A stretch of 64,000 nucleotides of DNA from Hymenobacter terricola (lineage in GTDB: Bacteria > Bacteroidota > Bacteroidia > Cytophagales > Hymenobacteraceae): NCBI RefSeq assembly GCF_017921975.2, contig NZ_JAGEMO020000015.1:1-64000 (forward strand), written 5' to 3'. The notes under the pieces were generated by a model. That model worked only from the letters and a program-made list of their open reading frames with translations, was not told where the DNA came from and searched no databases. How positions within the stretch are numbered: the first letter of the stretch is position 1; every line of letters starts with the position of its first letter. The position numbers were made by a program, and so were the translations under genes. Shown here in pieces: positions 1 to 7,608 of this stretch.

Positions 1-140
1 CAGCGCAGCCGCCAAAGTACGGCCTCCACGAACAAGCGCGTGTCCTTGGCCGTCACGCCGCAGGCATTCGCTTGGCCCGGCAAGAGTGGCGAAAGGCGTT
101 GCCAGTGCGGGTCGGTCAGGAATGTGCGGTCTTTTTGCAT
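1..140 (-). CDS. IS5-family transposase, N-terminal part (cut by window edge)
   Basis: The reverse strand reads from an ATG at 140 into a protein beginning MQKDRTFLTDPHWQRLSPLL and continuing with TAKDTRLFVEAVLWRLR. This is the N-terminal domain typical of IS5/IS427-type transposases (the DUF4096-like region, 'LTD.QW..L.PLLPG....G.TAKDNR.F.EAVLWRLR'). Only about 46 codons are present, because the gene leaves the window at base 1, so the DDE catalytic part and the far IS end cannot be seen. The near IS end should lie between about 150 and 175 (GTTCACACGTCC on the plus strand), about ten bases before the penicillin-binding protein gene. Confidence 0.8.
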   Translation of the reverse strand, partial: MQKDRTFLTDPHWQRLSPLLPGQANACGVTAKDTRLFVEAVLWRLR

Positions 141-183
141 CTTCAAAGCTCCCTTAATTGTTCACACGTCCTAGCTTTACCGG

Positions 184-2007
184 ATGCTGCCTGCCAACCG
201 CAAGAAGTTAGCCGCCATCGTCGTTCTGCTCCTCACCGGCCTGGCGCTGGGGCTGTGGTGGTGGCGCGTGCCGGTGCCCGGCGTGGGCATCGTGCTGCCG
301 CGCGACACGTACACGCCGCGCCGCCAGGTGTTCCGGCCGCACCGGGGGCAAATTTTTGACCGGAAGGATTCGCTGCTGGCCTCCACCGGGCCGCGCTACC
401 TGCTCCTCCTGCCGCAGCGCAAATGGCTGGATTCGGCCCGTCTCAACCGGCTGCTGGGCTGGCCCGATAGTGCTTTCGAATACCGCGCCCGCGACCTGCG
501 CCGCCGGGAGCTGCCCGCGCAGCTGGCGCTCACCGCGGCCGAAGCCGACACCCTGCGCCGGCATCGCCGCACGTGGCCGGGGCTCACGGTGCGCGAGTAC
601 TCGGCCCGCAACTACACCGTGCACATCGCCGCGCCCGTGCTGGGCTACGCCTACAACAACGCCCAGCCCTTCCTGTACCAGGCCCAGCGCCTGGCCCGGG
701 GCCGTTTTTATCGGCTGCGCAACGGCGGGCTGGAAACCTACTACAACGCCCTGCTCACCGGCCATCGCGGGGCCTACCACCCGCTGGTGGACGTGCTGAA
801 CCAGCGCCACGGCACCTGGGCGGCCGATACCGTGTACCAGCCCGGCCAGGACCTGCACCTCAGCCTCGACACGGAGCTGCAAGCCTACGCCGAGCGCATC
901 ATGGGCGAGCGCAAGGGCTACATTGTGGCCCTGGAACCGGCCACGGGCGAAATCCTGTGCTACGTATCGGCCCCAACCTACGACCCCGCCGTCCTCACGG
1001 CTTCCGGCCGGGGCCGCGAGCGGGGCGCGCTGCTGCTCAATCCCGACATGCCGCTGCTCAACCGGCCCGCGTTGCAGGCCAACCCGCCGGGCTCGGTGTT
1101 TAAGCTGGTGAACGCGGCCGTGGCCTTGCAGCTGGGCGCCATCACGCCCCTGGCCGCGTTTCGCTGCGACCAGTCCCTCATCAACTGCGTGCACGAGCAT
1201 CCCAGTGCCCGCAACCTCACCCAGGCCCTGAAATACAGCTGCAACCCGTACTTCTACCGGGTGCTGCAAGCCGTGGTGGAGCAAATTCCCGATTCGCTGG
1301 CGCAACCCGTCGACACCTGCGCCGTGCGCCACCAGAACCTGGCGGCCTGGGCGCGGCAGCTGAAATCCTTTGGCCTCGACACGCTGCTGGGCGTGGATTT
1401 GCCCCGCGAGCAGCCCGGGTTTGTGCCCCTGCCGGCTTACTACGACCACCGGTACGGCCGCTGCGGCTGGACTTACCGAACCATCTACTCGCTCAGCATC
1501 GGGCAAGGCGAAATCAACCTCACCGGCCTGCAAACGGCCAATGTGCTGGCCATTGTTGCCAACCGGGGCTGGTACGTGACGCCGCATTTCGTGCGGGCCG
1601 TGGGCAGTTCGGGCGTGCCACTGCCCAGGTTCCAGGTGAAGCACCACACGCTGGTGGACAGTGCCAACTTCGCGGCCCTCATCCCCGGCATGGTGGCGGC
1701 CCTGGGCCACGGCGGCACCGCCGAGCTGGCCAGCCTGGCCGACGTGGGCATCAGCGTGGCCGGCAAAACCGGCACCGTGCAAAACGACGAAGGCGACGAC
1801 CACGCCACCTTCGCCGGCTTCGCCCCGGCCAACCAGCCCAGAATCGTGGTGGCCGTGTACATCGAAAACGCGGGCTTTGGCGGCCTGTCGGCGGCCCCGT
1901 GCGCAGCCCTGCTGATGGAAAAATACCTGCGCGGAAAAATTGCCCCGAAACGCAAGCGCTGGGAGAACTGGCTGCGCTGCGGCAACCTGGCCGAGCAAGG
2001 GCATTGA
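184..2007 (+). CDS. Class B penicillin-binding protein (PBP2-like transpeptidase)
   Basis: Predicted 607-residue peptidoglycan D,D-transpeptidase that would cross-link cell wall stem peptides in the periplasm. It has a single N-terminal membrane anchor (about 9-27), a dimerisation-like N-terminal region starting RGQIFDR (54-60), then a transpeptidase domain with the three expected motifs: SVFK (304-307, nucleophile Ser304), SCN (352-354) and KTGT (528-531). Length and order fit PBP2/MrdA-type proteins, but mreCD and rodA are not next to it, so it may be a second, stand-alone copy. The start is the first ATG after the IS end. No ribosome binding site is visible. The insertion sequence directly upstream probably removed or replaced its promoter. 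dapF follows 74 bases later on the same strand. Confidence 0.9.
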   Translation: MLPANRKKLAAIVVLLLTGLALGLWWWRVPVPGVGIVLPRDTYTPRRQVFRPHRGQIFDRKDSLLASTGPRYLLLLPQRKWLDSARLNRLLGWPDSAFEYRARDLRRRELPAQLALTAAEADTLRRHRRTWPGLTVREYSARNYTVHIAAPVLGYAYNNAQPFLYQAQRLARGRFYRLRNGGLETYYNALLTGHRGAYHPLVDVLNQRHGTWAADTVYQPGQDLHLSLDTELQAYAERIMGERKGYIVALEPATGEILCYVSAPTYDPAVLTASGRGRERGALLLNPDMPLLNRPALQANPPGSVFKLVNAAVALQLGAITPLAAFRCDQSLINCVHEHPSARNLTQALKYSCNPYFYRVLQAVVEQIPDSLAQPVDTCAVRHQNLAAWARQLKSFGLDTLLGVDLPREQPGFVPLPAYYDHRYGRCGWTYRTIYSLSIGQGEINLTGLQTANVLAIVANRGWYVTPHFVRAVGSSGVPLPRFQVKHHTLVDSANFAALIPGMVAALGHGGTAELASLADVGISVAGKTGTVQNDEGDDHATFAGFAPANQPRIVVAVYIENAGFGGLSAAPCAALLMEKYLRGKIAPKRKRWENWLRCGNLAEQGH

Positions 2008-2081
2008 ATAACTTGCGCCGGCTGAACGGTTTCTTTGCAAAATAGATTTTACGACCGGCCCCCGCCGTCAGCTTTTCGCTC

Positions 2082-2891
2082 ATGCAGTTCCACAAATACC
2101 AAGGCACCGGTAACGACTTCGTCATGATTGACGACCGCGCCCGTGCTTTCGATGAAACCGACCAGGCCCTGATTGCCGGCCTGTGCCACCGGCGCTTTGG
2201 CATTGGGGCCGATGGCCTCATCCTGCTGCGCAACAAGCCCGATTTCGACTTCGAGATGGTGTACTTCAACGCCGACGGCCGGCCCAGCTCCATGTGCGGC
2301 AACGGCGGCCGCTGCACCGTGGCCTTTGCTAAATTTCTGGGCTTAATCGGCGACCAAACCCGGTTTCTGGCCGTGGATGGCCCCCACGAGGCCCGCGTGG
2401 AAGCCGACGGCACCGTGCGCCTGAAGATGATTGACGTGGCCGCGCCCCAGGAAGCCGAAGTAGGGGAGCAGGACGTGTTTCTGCACACCGGCTCGCCCCA
2501 CCACATCCACTTCCTCGACCCCAGGGAATCGCCCAGCCTGGCCAAATTCAACGTCTTCGCCGCCGGCCACGACATTCGCTACCACCAGGCCTACGGCCCC
2601 ACCGGCACCAACGTCAACTTCGTGGAAATTCCCCTCGACCCCGCCCATCCCTGGCCCGTGCGCACCTACGAGCGCGGCGTAGAAAACGAAACCCTCAGCT
2701 GCGGCACGGGCGTGACGGCCGTGGCGCTGGCTGCCTCGCAGCGCGGGGCCGCCTCGCCGGTGCGCCTGCGCACGGAGGGCGGCGAGCTGGAAGTCTCGTT
2801 CCAGCAGCAGCCCAACGGCGGCTTCACCGAAGTGTGGCTGAGCGGCCCGGCCGTGCGGGTATTTGGCGGCGAGGTTTCAGCCACCGCGTAG
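2082..2891 (+). CDS. dapF: Diaminopimelate epimerase
   Basis: Converts LL-diaminopimelate to meso-diaminopimelate in the cytoplasm, for lysine and for the peptidoglycan cross-link. The 269-residue length is normal. The N-terminus HKYQGTGNDFVMID is characteristic, and the two catalytic cysteines sit in their usual settings: Cys72 in MCGNGGRC and Cys207 in SCGTGVTA. The gene follows the penicillin-binding protein on the same strand, so both neighbours supply cell wall functions and may be co-transcribed. It is convergent with the DJ-1/PfpI gene, and a bidirectional terminator lies between them. Confidence 0.96.
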   Translation: MQFHKYQGTGNDFVMIDDRARAFDETDQALIAGLCHRRFGIGADGLILLRNKPDFDFEMVYFNADGRPSSMCGNGGRCTVAFAKFLGLIGDQTRFLAVDGPHEARVEADGTVRLKMIDVAAPQEAEVGEQDVFLHTGSPHHIHFLDPRESPSLAKFNVFAAGHDIRYHQAYGPTGTNVNFVEIPLDPAHPWPVRTYERGVENETLSCGTGVTAVALAASQRGAASPVRLRTEGGELEVSFQQQPNGGFTEVWLSGPAVRVFGGEVSATA

Positions 2892-2892
2892 C

Positions 2893-3053
2893 CTCACCCC
2901 CTGCCTCCCTCTCCCAAAAAGAGGGGGCACCGGTTCGGGTCCAGAGCAAAACAAAAAGAGCCCAGCATGCCTTGCTGGGCTCTTTTTGTTGAAAAATACG
3001 TTGCGCGCAAGTCCGGTTCCCCCTCTTTTTGGGAGAGGGGAGCAGGGGGAGAG
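2893..3053. repeat. Intergenic inverted repeat with 41-bp arms
   Basis: The arm at 2893-2933 (core CTCTCCCAAAAAGAGGGGG) is matched by its reverse complement at 3013-3053 with only a few mismatches. The terminator hairpin at 2951-2989 lies inside the loop. The structure fills the gap between two convergent genes. It is built differently from the repeat families near 7.4 kb and 19.5 kb. Confidence 0.75.
2951..2989. terminator. Bidirectional terminator between dapF and the DJ-1 gene
   Basis: Perfect 17-bp arms (ACAAAAAGAGCCCAGCA at 2951-2967 and its complement at 2973-2989) around a 5-base loop, with A-rich left and T-rich right flanks. It can serve both convergent genes. Confidence 0.9.
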
Positions 3054-3066
3054 GTTGACGCTTGGC

Positions 3067-3747
3067 CTACTTCTTCAGCATCTTCAGCAATTCTTGCGCG
3101 GCGGGCTCCGACGACGCCGGGTTCTGGCCCGTAATCAGGTTGCCGGCCGTCACCACGTAGGGCTGCCAATCGGGGCCTTTCGAGTAGTTGCCGCCGTTCT
3201 GCTTCAGCATGTCTTCCACCAGGAAAGGCACGATGTTCGTCAGCTGCACGGCTTCTTCTTCGGTGTTGGTGAAGCCGGCCACCGATTTGCCTTTTACCAG
3301 CAGTTCGCCGTTGGTGGCTTTCACATGGCGCAGCACGCCGGGGGCGTGGCACACGGCGGCTACCGGTTTGCCGGCGGCGTACATCGTTTCAATAAGGGCA
3401 ATGGACCTGGGGTCTTCGGCCAAATCCCACAGCGGCCCGTGGCCGCCGGGATAAAACACGGCGTCAAAGTCCTCCGCTTTTATCGTGTCGAGCTTCACGG
3501 TGTTGGCCAGGGCTTTTTGGGCCGCAGGGTCCTTCTTGAAGCGCTCCGTGGCTTCGGTTTGAGCGCTGGGGTCGTCACTTTTGGGGTCGAGGGGCGGCTG
3601 GCCACCTTTGGGCGAAGCCAGCGTGAGCGTAGCGCCGGCATCGACGAAGGCGTAGTAGGGCGCGGCAAATTCTTCGAGCCAGAAACCGGTTTTGTGGCCG
3701 GTGTTGCCGAGCTCATCGTGCGAGGTCAAAATGATGGCAATTTTCAT
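3067..3747 (-). CDS. DJ-1/PfpI family (type 1 glutamine amidotransferase-like) protein
   Basis: 226-residue protein of the DJ-1/PfpI superfamily, cytoplasmic. The nucleophile elbow is AVCHAPG, with Cys133 followed by His134, and GFWLEEFAAPYYAF near the N-terminus is typical of the Hsp31/GATase1-like subgroup, some of which act as glyoxalase III or protein deglycases. Which of these it does cannot be read from the sequence. The start was set at MKIAIILTSH (3747); the open frame extends 17 codons further upstream but that extension is unlike the family. A long perfect palindrome lies 152 bases upstream, between this gene and the divergent acetyltransferase. Confidence 0.9.
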   Translation of the reverse strand: MKIAIILTSHDELGNTGHKTGFWLEEFAAPYYAFVDAGATLTLASPKGGQPPLDPKSDDPSAQTEATERFKKDPAAQKALANTVKLDTIKAEDFDAVFYPGGHGPLWDLAEDPRSIALIETMYAAGKPVAAVCHAPGVLRHVKATNGELLVKGKSVAGFTNTEEEAVQLTNIVPFLVEDMLKQNGGNYSKGPDWQPYVVTAGNLITGQNPASSEPAAQELLKMLKK

Positions 3748-3899
3748 ACGTGCGTGGGGTTGGGGTGGCGGATTGAATTTTAAAAATCGGTGGCGCATCT
3801 TGTCCCCGTTTCGGTGTCAGCAGGCCGGGCTGTACCCGGCAGCGGCATCCGCTTTCTGGAGGGCATGGAGGGGTTGTGACCGGTAAACGCAAAACAGTT

Positions 3900-3935
3900 G
3901 TATAATGTTTAATTGTGCACAATTAAACATTATAC
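3900..3935. promoter_or_regulatory. 36-bp perfect palindrome in a divergent intergenic region (candidate operator)
   Basis: The half-site GTATAATGTTTAATTGTG (3900-3917) is followed immediately by its exact reverse complement (3918-3935), giving an uninterrupted symmetric site centred on TTGTGCACAA. It is AT-rich inside a GC-rich intergenic region and sits about 150 bases from the start codons of both divergent genes (3747 and 4087). The lack of a loop and of a T-tract argues against a terminator and for a dimeric regulator site. MarR/OhrR-type sites have a similar AATTG...CAATT look, but no regulator gene lies next to it. Confidence 0.6.
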
Positions 3936-4086
3936 GTGCTGCATCCGCGCTTCTTTGGCGGCCAAAAACGCAACGACCTGCGGCAGCGTGGGCACAGCAA
4001 AAAGCCGACCTGGGAATAAATGCGGAAGTTTGAGCTGCGGCCATCTTTGCTCGGCTGCTACCCACTTTCCCCCATCAACCCTGCCC

Positions 4087-4605
4087 ATGCACCTGCCCGC
4101 TTCGCCCGTTCATCTCCGCGCCCTCGAACCCGACGACCTCGAGTTTCTGTATGCGCTGGAAAACGACCCGGACATCTGGGGTGTGTCGGATACGCTGGTG
4201 CCCGTGTCGCGCCACGCGCTGCGGGAGTACCTGGAACACGCCACGGCCGATTTCTACGTAGTGCGCCAGCTGCGGCTGGTGATTACTACTGAGATTAGTC
4301 GCGTGCCGGTGGGGGTGGTCGACCTATTCGACTACGACCCGCTGCATCAGCGGGCCGGCGTGGGCATCACCGTTCTCGCCGGCGAGCGGCGGCACGGCTA
4401 CGCCCGGCAGGCCCTGGAATTGCTGATGGCCCACGCCCGCCAGGTGCTGCGCCTGCACCAGGTGCATGCCACCGTAGGCGCGGGTAATCGCGGCAGTATG
4501 AAGCTGTTTCGGGCGACTGGGTTTCGGCGCGTAGGGGCCCGCCGGGAGTGGCTGCGCACCGCCACTGGTTGGCAGGACGCCGTGGAATGGCAGTGCCTAC
4601 TGTAG
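4087..4605 (+). CDS. GNAT family N-acetyltransferase (RimJ/RimL/SpeG-like)
   Basis: 172-residue acetyl-CoA-dependent N-acetyltransferase. The start HLRALEPDDLEFLYALENDPDIW is typical of the RimJ/SpeG-like GNATs. The acetyl-CoA binding segment is GITVLAGERRHGYARQAL (motif A) and the C-terminal motif B region is AGNRGSMKLFRATGFRRVGARREW. The substrate (protein N-terminus, polyamine or small amine) cannot be told. The start was set at MHLPASPVHLRAL (4087); the open frame extends upstream through the palindrome but that part has no domain character. A -7-like CATCTTTG lies at 4042. Confidence 0.88.
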   Translation: MHLPASPVHLRALEPDDLEFLYALENDPDIWGVSDTLVPVSRHALREYLEHATADFYVVRQLRLVITTEISRVPVGVVDLFDYDPLHQRAGVGITVLAGERRHGYARQALELLMAHARQVLRLHQVHATVGAGNRGSMKLFRATGFRRVGARREWLRTATGWQDAVEWQCLL

Positions 4606-4798
4606 CCCATGAATAATTCCTGGACATGGTTTTGCTTACATACTCCGAAATACCAATGCGGCAGTACCAGTGATTTGGGCCAGTAAGCTGAGCCATATCC
4701 TTCAGAGGACCGGGTGCGTATAATCCGGCAAGCGCCCCGGCCGAGCTATGCTGAGTTGTTCAGGAGCGGCGCGAAATCACTTCTTCCTGCCAGTTTTC

Positions 4799-6103
4799 AT
4801 GCCCCCTTCTTCGACGGTGGAAGCACATTCGCGTGCCTCCACCACCGCTGCCCAGCCCAGCGCATCGGCTGCTGAAAATACTCCTCCCTATACCCTGCCC
4901 GACCTGGTTTGCTTTGCGCATTTGCATTGGGACTTTGTGTGGCAGCGGCCCCAGCACCTGTTGTCGCGCTTCGCCCAGCACGGCCGGGTGTTCTATGTCG
5001 AAGATGCTTTTTACCATGGCGACGACCTGATTGAGCCCCACGTTGAAACCAAAGAGCGCGACAACGGCGTGAAAGTGGTGGTGGTGCACCTGCCCCAGCG
5101 CCTCCGTGCCGACGAAGAGGCCAGCGACCAGGTCCAGTTTGAAGTATTAAGCAAATTTTTCTACGAGCAAGGCCTGACCAGGTACATTTTCTGGTACTAC
5201 ACGCCCATGGCTTTGGGTAAGTCGCGCCAGTTCCACCCCGCGCTCACCGTGTACGACTGCATGGACGAGTTGGCCAACTTCAAATTTGCCGCGCCCGAGC
5301 TGAAAAGTCGCGAGCAGGAGCTGTTCCGCAAAGCCGACCTCGTGTTCACCGGCGGCCACACGCTCTACGAAGCCAAGCGCGAGCAACACCCCGATGCGCA
5401 CCCGTTTCCAAGCAGCATCGACAAAGCCCACTTTGGGCAGGCCCGCGGCCCGCTGGCCGAGCCGGCCGACCAGGCCGCCATTCCGCATCCGCGCATCGGT
5501 TTCTTTGGCGTGGTTGACGAGCGGCTGGATATTGAGCTGCTGCGCGAACTGGCTCACAACCATCCGGAATGGCAGTTTGTCATCATCGGGCCGGTAGTGA
5601 AAATTGACCCCGCCACGCTGCCCCGCACGCCCAACGTGCATTACCTCGGCGGCAAAGACTACAAGGAACTACCCGCCTACTTAAAGGGTTGGGATGTAGC
5701 AACGCTGCTGTTCGCTGACAACGAGAGCACGAAGTTTATTTCGCCCACCAAAACGCCGGAATATCTGGCGGCCGGCAACCCAGTAGTGAGCACGCCCATT
5801 CGCGATGTGGTGCGTCCCTACGGCGACCTGAAGCTGGTGCAGATTGCCGACAACGCCGCTGATTTCGGCCGGGCCATCGCCACGGCCCTCACCCAGCGCA
5901 CCGATGCCGACTGGCGGCAGCGCACCGATGACTACCTGGCCACCATTTCCTGGGACCAGACCTGGCAGCAAATGGTGGACCTGATGCAGCAGCGCCTGGC
6001 TGGCAAAACCCCGGACGCGGCCACCACCACCCAGGCCAGCGCGCCCCTGCTCGCGCCCAAAGTGTCGGAAGTGACGCTTCCCCCGATTACGCCCGCCCAC
6101 TAG
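4799..6103 (+). CDS. Glycosyltransferase, GT-B fold (family 1/4-like)
   Basis: 434-residue glycosyltransferase. The N-terminal domain has FAHLHWDFVWQRPQHLLSRF, typical of bacterial GT-B enzymes linked to exopolysaccharide or galactofuranose transfer. The C-terminal domain has a sugar-nucleotide binding region ending SPTKTPEYLAAGNPVVSTP, where the Glu of the E-x7-E type motif would fall. The last 40 residues are Ala/Thr/Pro-rich and may be unstructured. The start was taken at MPPSSTVEAH (4799). UDP-galactopyranose mutase follows 90 bases later on the same strand, which suggests a role with UDP-galactofuranose, but that link is inference. Confidence 0.86.
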   Translation: MPPSSTVEAHSRASTTAAQPSASAAENTPPYTLPDLVCFAHLHWDFVWQRPQHLLSRFAQHGRVFYVEDAFYHGDDLIEPHVETKERDNGVKVVVVHLPQRLRADEEASDQVQFEVLSKFFYEQGLTRYIFWYYTPMALGKSRQFHPALTVYDCMDELANFKFAAPELKSREQELFRKADLVFTGGHTLYEAKREQHPDAHPFPSSIDKAHFGQARGPLAEPADQAAIPHPRIGFFGVVDERLDIELLRELAHNHPEWQFVIIGPVVKIDPATLPRTPNVHYLGGKDYKELPAYLKGWDVATLLFADNESTKFISPTKTPEYLAAGNPVVSTPIRDVVRPYGDLKLVQIADNAADFGRAIATALTQRTDADWRQRTDDYLATISWDQTWQQMVDLMQQRLAGKTPDAATTTQASAPLLAPKVSEVTLPPITPAH

Positions 6104-6193
6104 GCTGGCCTGATGGGGCCGTGCGCCCGATGCAGTATTTCTGATTTCCTCCCGATAGCCTCTTCCTTACCACATTTCCATACCCCACGCACT

Positions 6194-7372
6194 ATGTTCG
6201 ATTACCTCATCGTTGGGGCCGGTTTTGCCGGCAGCGTGCTTGCCGAACGGCTGGCCACCCGCAGCAACAAAAAGGTCCTCATCATCGACAAGCGCAGCCA
6301 CATTGCGGGCAACGCCTTCGACCATTATAACGAGGACGGCATTCTGGTGCACAAGTATGGCCCGCACATCTTTCACACCAACTCGAAAGACGTGTTCGAC
6401 TACCTTGGCAATTTCACTGACTGGCGCCCCTACGAGCACCGCGTGCTGGCTTCGGTAGATGGCCAATTCGTGCCCATGCCCATCAACCTCGACACCATCA
6501 ACAAGCTCTACGGCCTGAGCCTGACCAGCTTCGAGCTGGACGAGTTTTTTGCTTCCGTAGCCGAGCAGGTCGATGTTATCAAGACGTCGGAAGACGTGGT
6601 GGTGAGCAAAGTAGGCCGCGAGCTCTACAATAAATTCTTCAAAAACTACACCAACAAACAGTGGGGCCTCGACCCCTCGCAGCTCGATAAATCCGTCACC
6701 AGCCGCGTGCCTACCCGCACCAACCGCGACGACCGCTACTTCACCGACACCTACCAGGCCATGCCCCTGCACGGCTACACCCGGATGTTTGAGAACATGC
6801 TCAACCACCCCAACATCAAGGTGATGCTGAACACGGACTACCACGAAATCATGGACTTCATTCCCTTCAAGGAAATGATTTTCACCGGCCCGGTGGATGA
6901 GTATTTCGACTTTAAATTCGGTAAGCTGCCCTACCGCTCGCTGGAGTTCAAGCACGAAACCCTGAACAAGGAAAAGCACCTCCAGGCCCCCGTGGTGAAC
7001 TACCCCAACGAGCACCCCTACACGCGCATCACGGAGTTCAAAGCCCTCACCGGCCAGGACCACCCCAAAACGGCCATCGTGTACGAGTACCCGCAAGCCG
7101 AAGGCGACCCGTACTACCCCATTCCGATGGCCGAAAACGCCGAGCTGTACAACAAGTACAAGAAGCTGGCCGATGAGACGCCCAACGTGCATTTTGTGGG
7201 CCGCCTCGCCACCTACAAGTATTACAACATGGACCAGGTAGTAGCCCAGGCCCTCACACTCTACAAGAAGCTGACCGAGCGCGAAAACGCCGCCAAGCCG
7301 GTGCGCCCCGCCATTTCGGGCAGCACCGCGCTGGTGGAAAAGCTGGTGAGCCGCTCGCCCAAGCAGGAGTAG
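6194..7372 (+). CDS. glf: UDP-galactopyranose mutase
   Basis: Interconverts UDP-galactopyranose and UDP-galactofuranose with reduced FAD, supplying Galf for surface glycans. 392 residues, normal for the family. The N-terminal FAD dinucleotide motif is DYLIVGAGFAGSVLAERLA, followed by GNAFDHYNEDGILVHKYGPH. Later conserved parts include FFKNYTNKQWG, RYFTDTYQAMP and FVGRLATYKYYNMDQ near the C-terminus. The start was set at MFDYLIVG (6194); upstream in-frame codons are not family-like. The glycosyltransferase before it is the probable partner gene. Confidence 0.96.
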   Translation: MFDYLIVGAGFAGSVLAERLATRSNKKVLIIDKRSHIAGNAFDHYNEDGILVHKYGPHIFHTNSKDVFDYLGNFTDWRPYEHRVLASVDGQFVPMPINLDTINKLYGLSLTSFELDEFFASVAEQVDVIKTSEDVVVSKVGRELYNKFFKNYTNKQWGLDPSQLDKSVTSRVPTRTNRDDRYFTDTYQAMPLHGYTRMFENMLNHPNIKVMLNTDYHEIMDFIPFKEMIFTGPVDEYFDFKFGKLPYRSLEFKHETLNKEKHLQAPVVNYPNEHPYTRITEFKALTGQDHPKTAIVYEYPQAEGDPYYPIPMAENAELYNKYKKLADETPNVHFVGRLATYKYYNMDQVVAQALTLYKKLTERENAAKPVRPAISGSTALVEKLVSRSPKQE

Positions 7373-7380
7373 CGTAGATT

Positions 7381-7487
7381 CTGCGAGTCCGCGTCTCGCC
7401 GCGTAGCGGCGAATCCGGGACCGCAAAAGGGCTGTGCACTTGCCCCGACGATTATTCGCCACCATGCGGCGAGGTGCGGACTTGCAG
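7381..7487. repeat. Intergenic inverted repeat (33-bp arms)
   Basis: The arm 7381-7413 (CTGCGAGTCCGCGTCTCGCC...) pairs with 7455-7487 at about 27 of 33 positions, with a 41-base loop. It lies between glf and the terminator ahead of secA and has no coding character. Confidence 0.6.
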
Positions 7488-7500
7488 AGTCCGCGCTTCC

Positions 7501-7532
7501 TAAAAGCTCCGCCAATTTGGCGGGGCTTTTCG
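7501..7532 (+). terminator. Terminator after glf
   Basis: Hairpin AAAAGCTCCGCCA / TGGCGGGGCTTTT with one mismatch in the stem and a T-rich tail, 130 bases after the glf stop and upstream of the secA start. Confidence 0.75.
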
Positions 7533-7608
7533 TTTTGGGACGGTTTTAGCGGAACGCTCCGTAAATTTGAGGTGCGCCACGGCGCTTATTCGCTAAAAGA
7601 CTACCTAA

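Noticed and set aside
208..2040. Long reverse-strand open frame opposite the penicillin-binding protein
   Set aside because: Antisense shadow with biased composition, no start signal and no known domain.
2951..2989. Operator site
   Set aside because: Its A- and T-rich flanks and position between convergent genes fit a terminator better.
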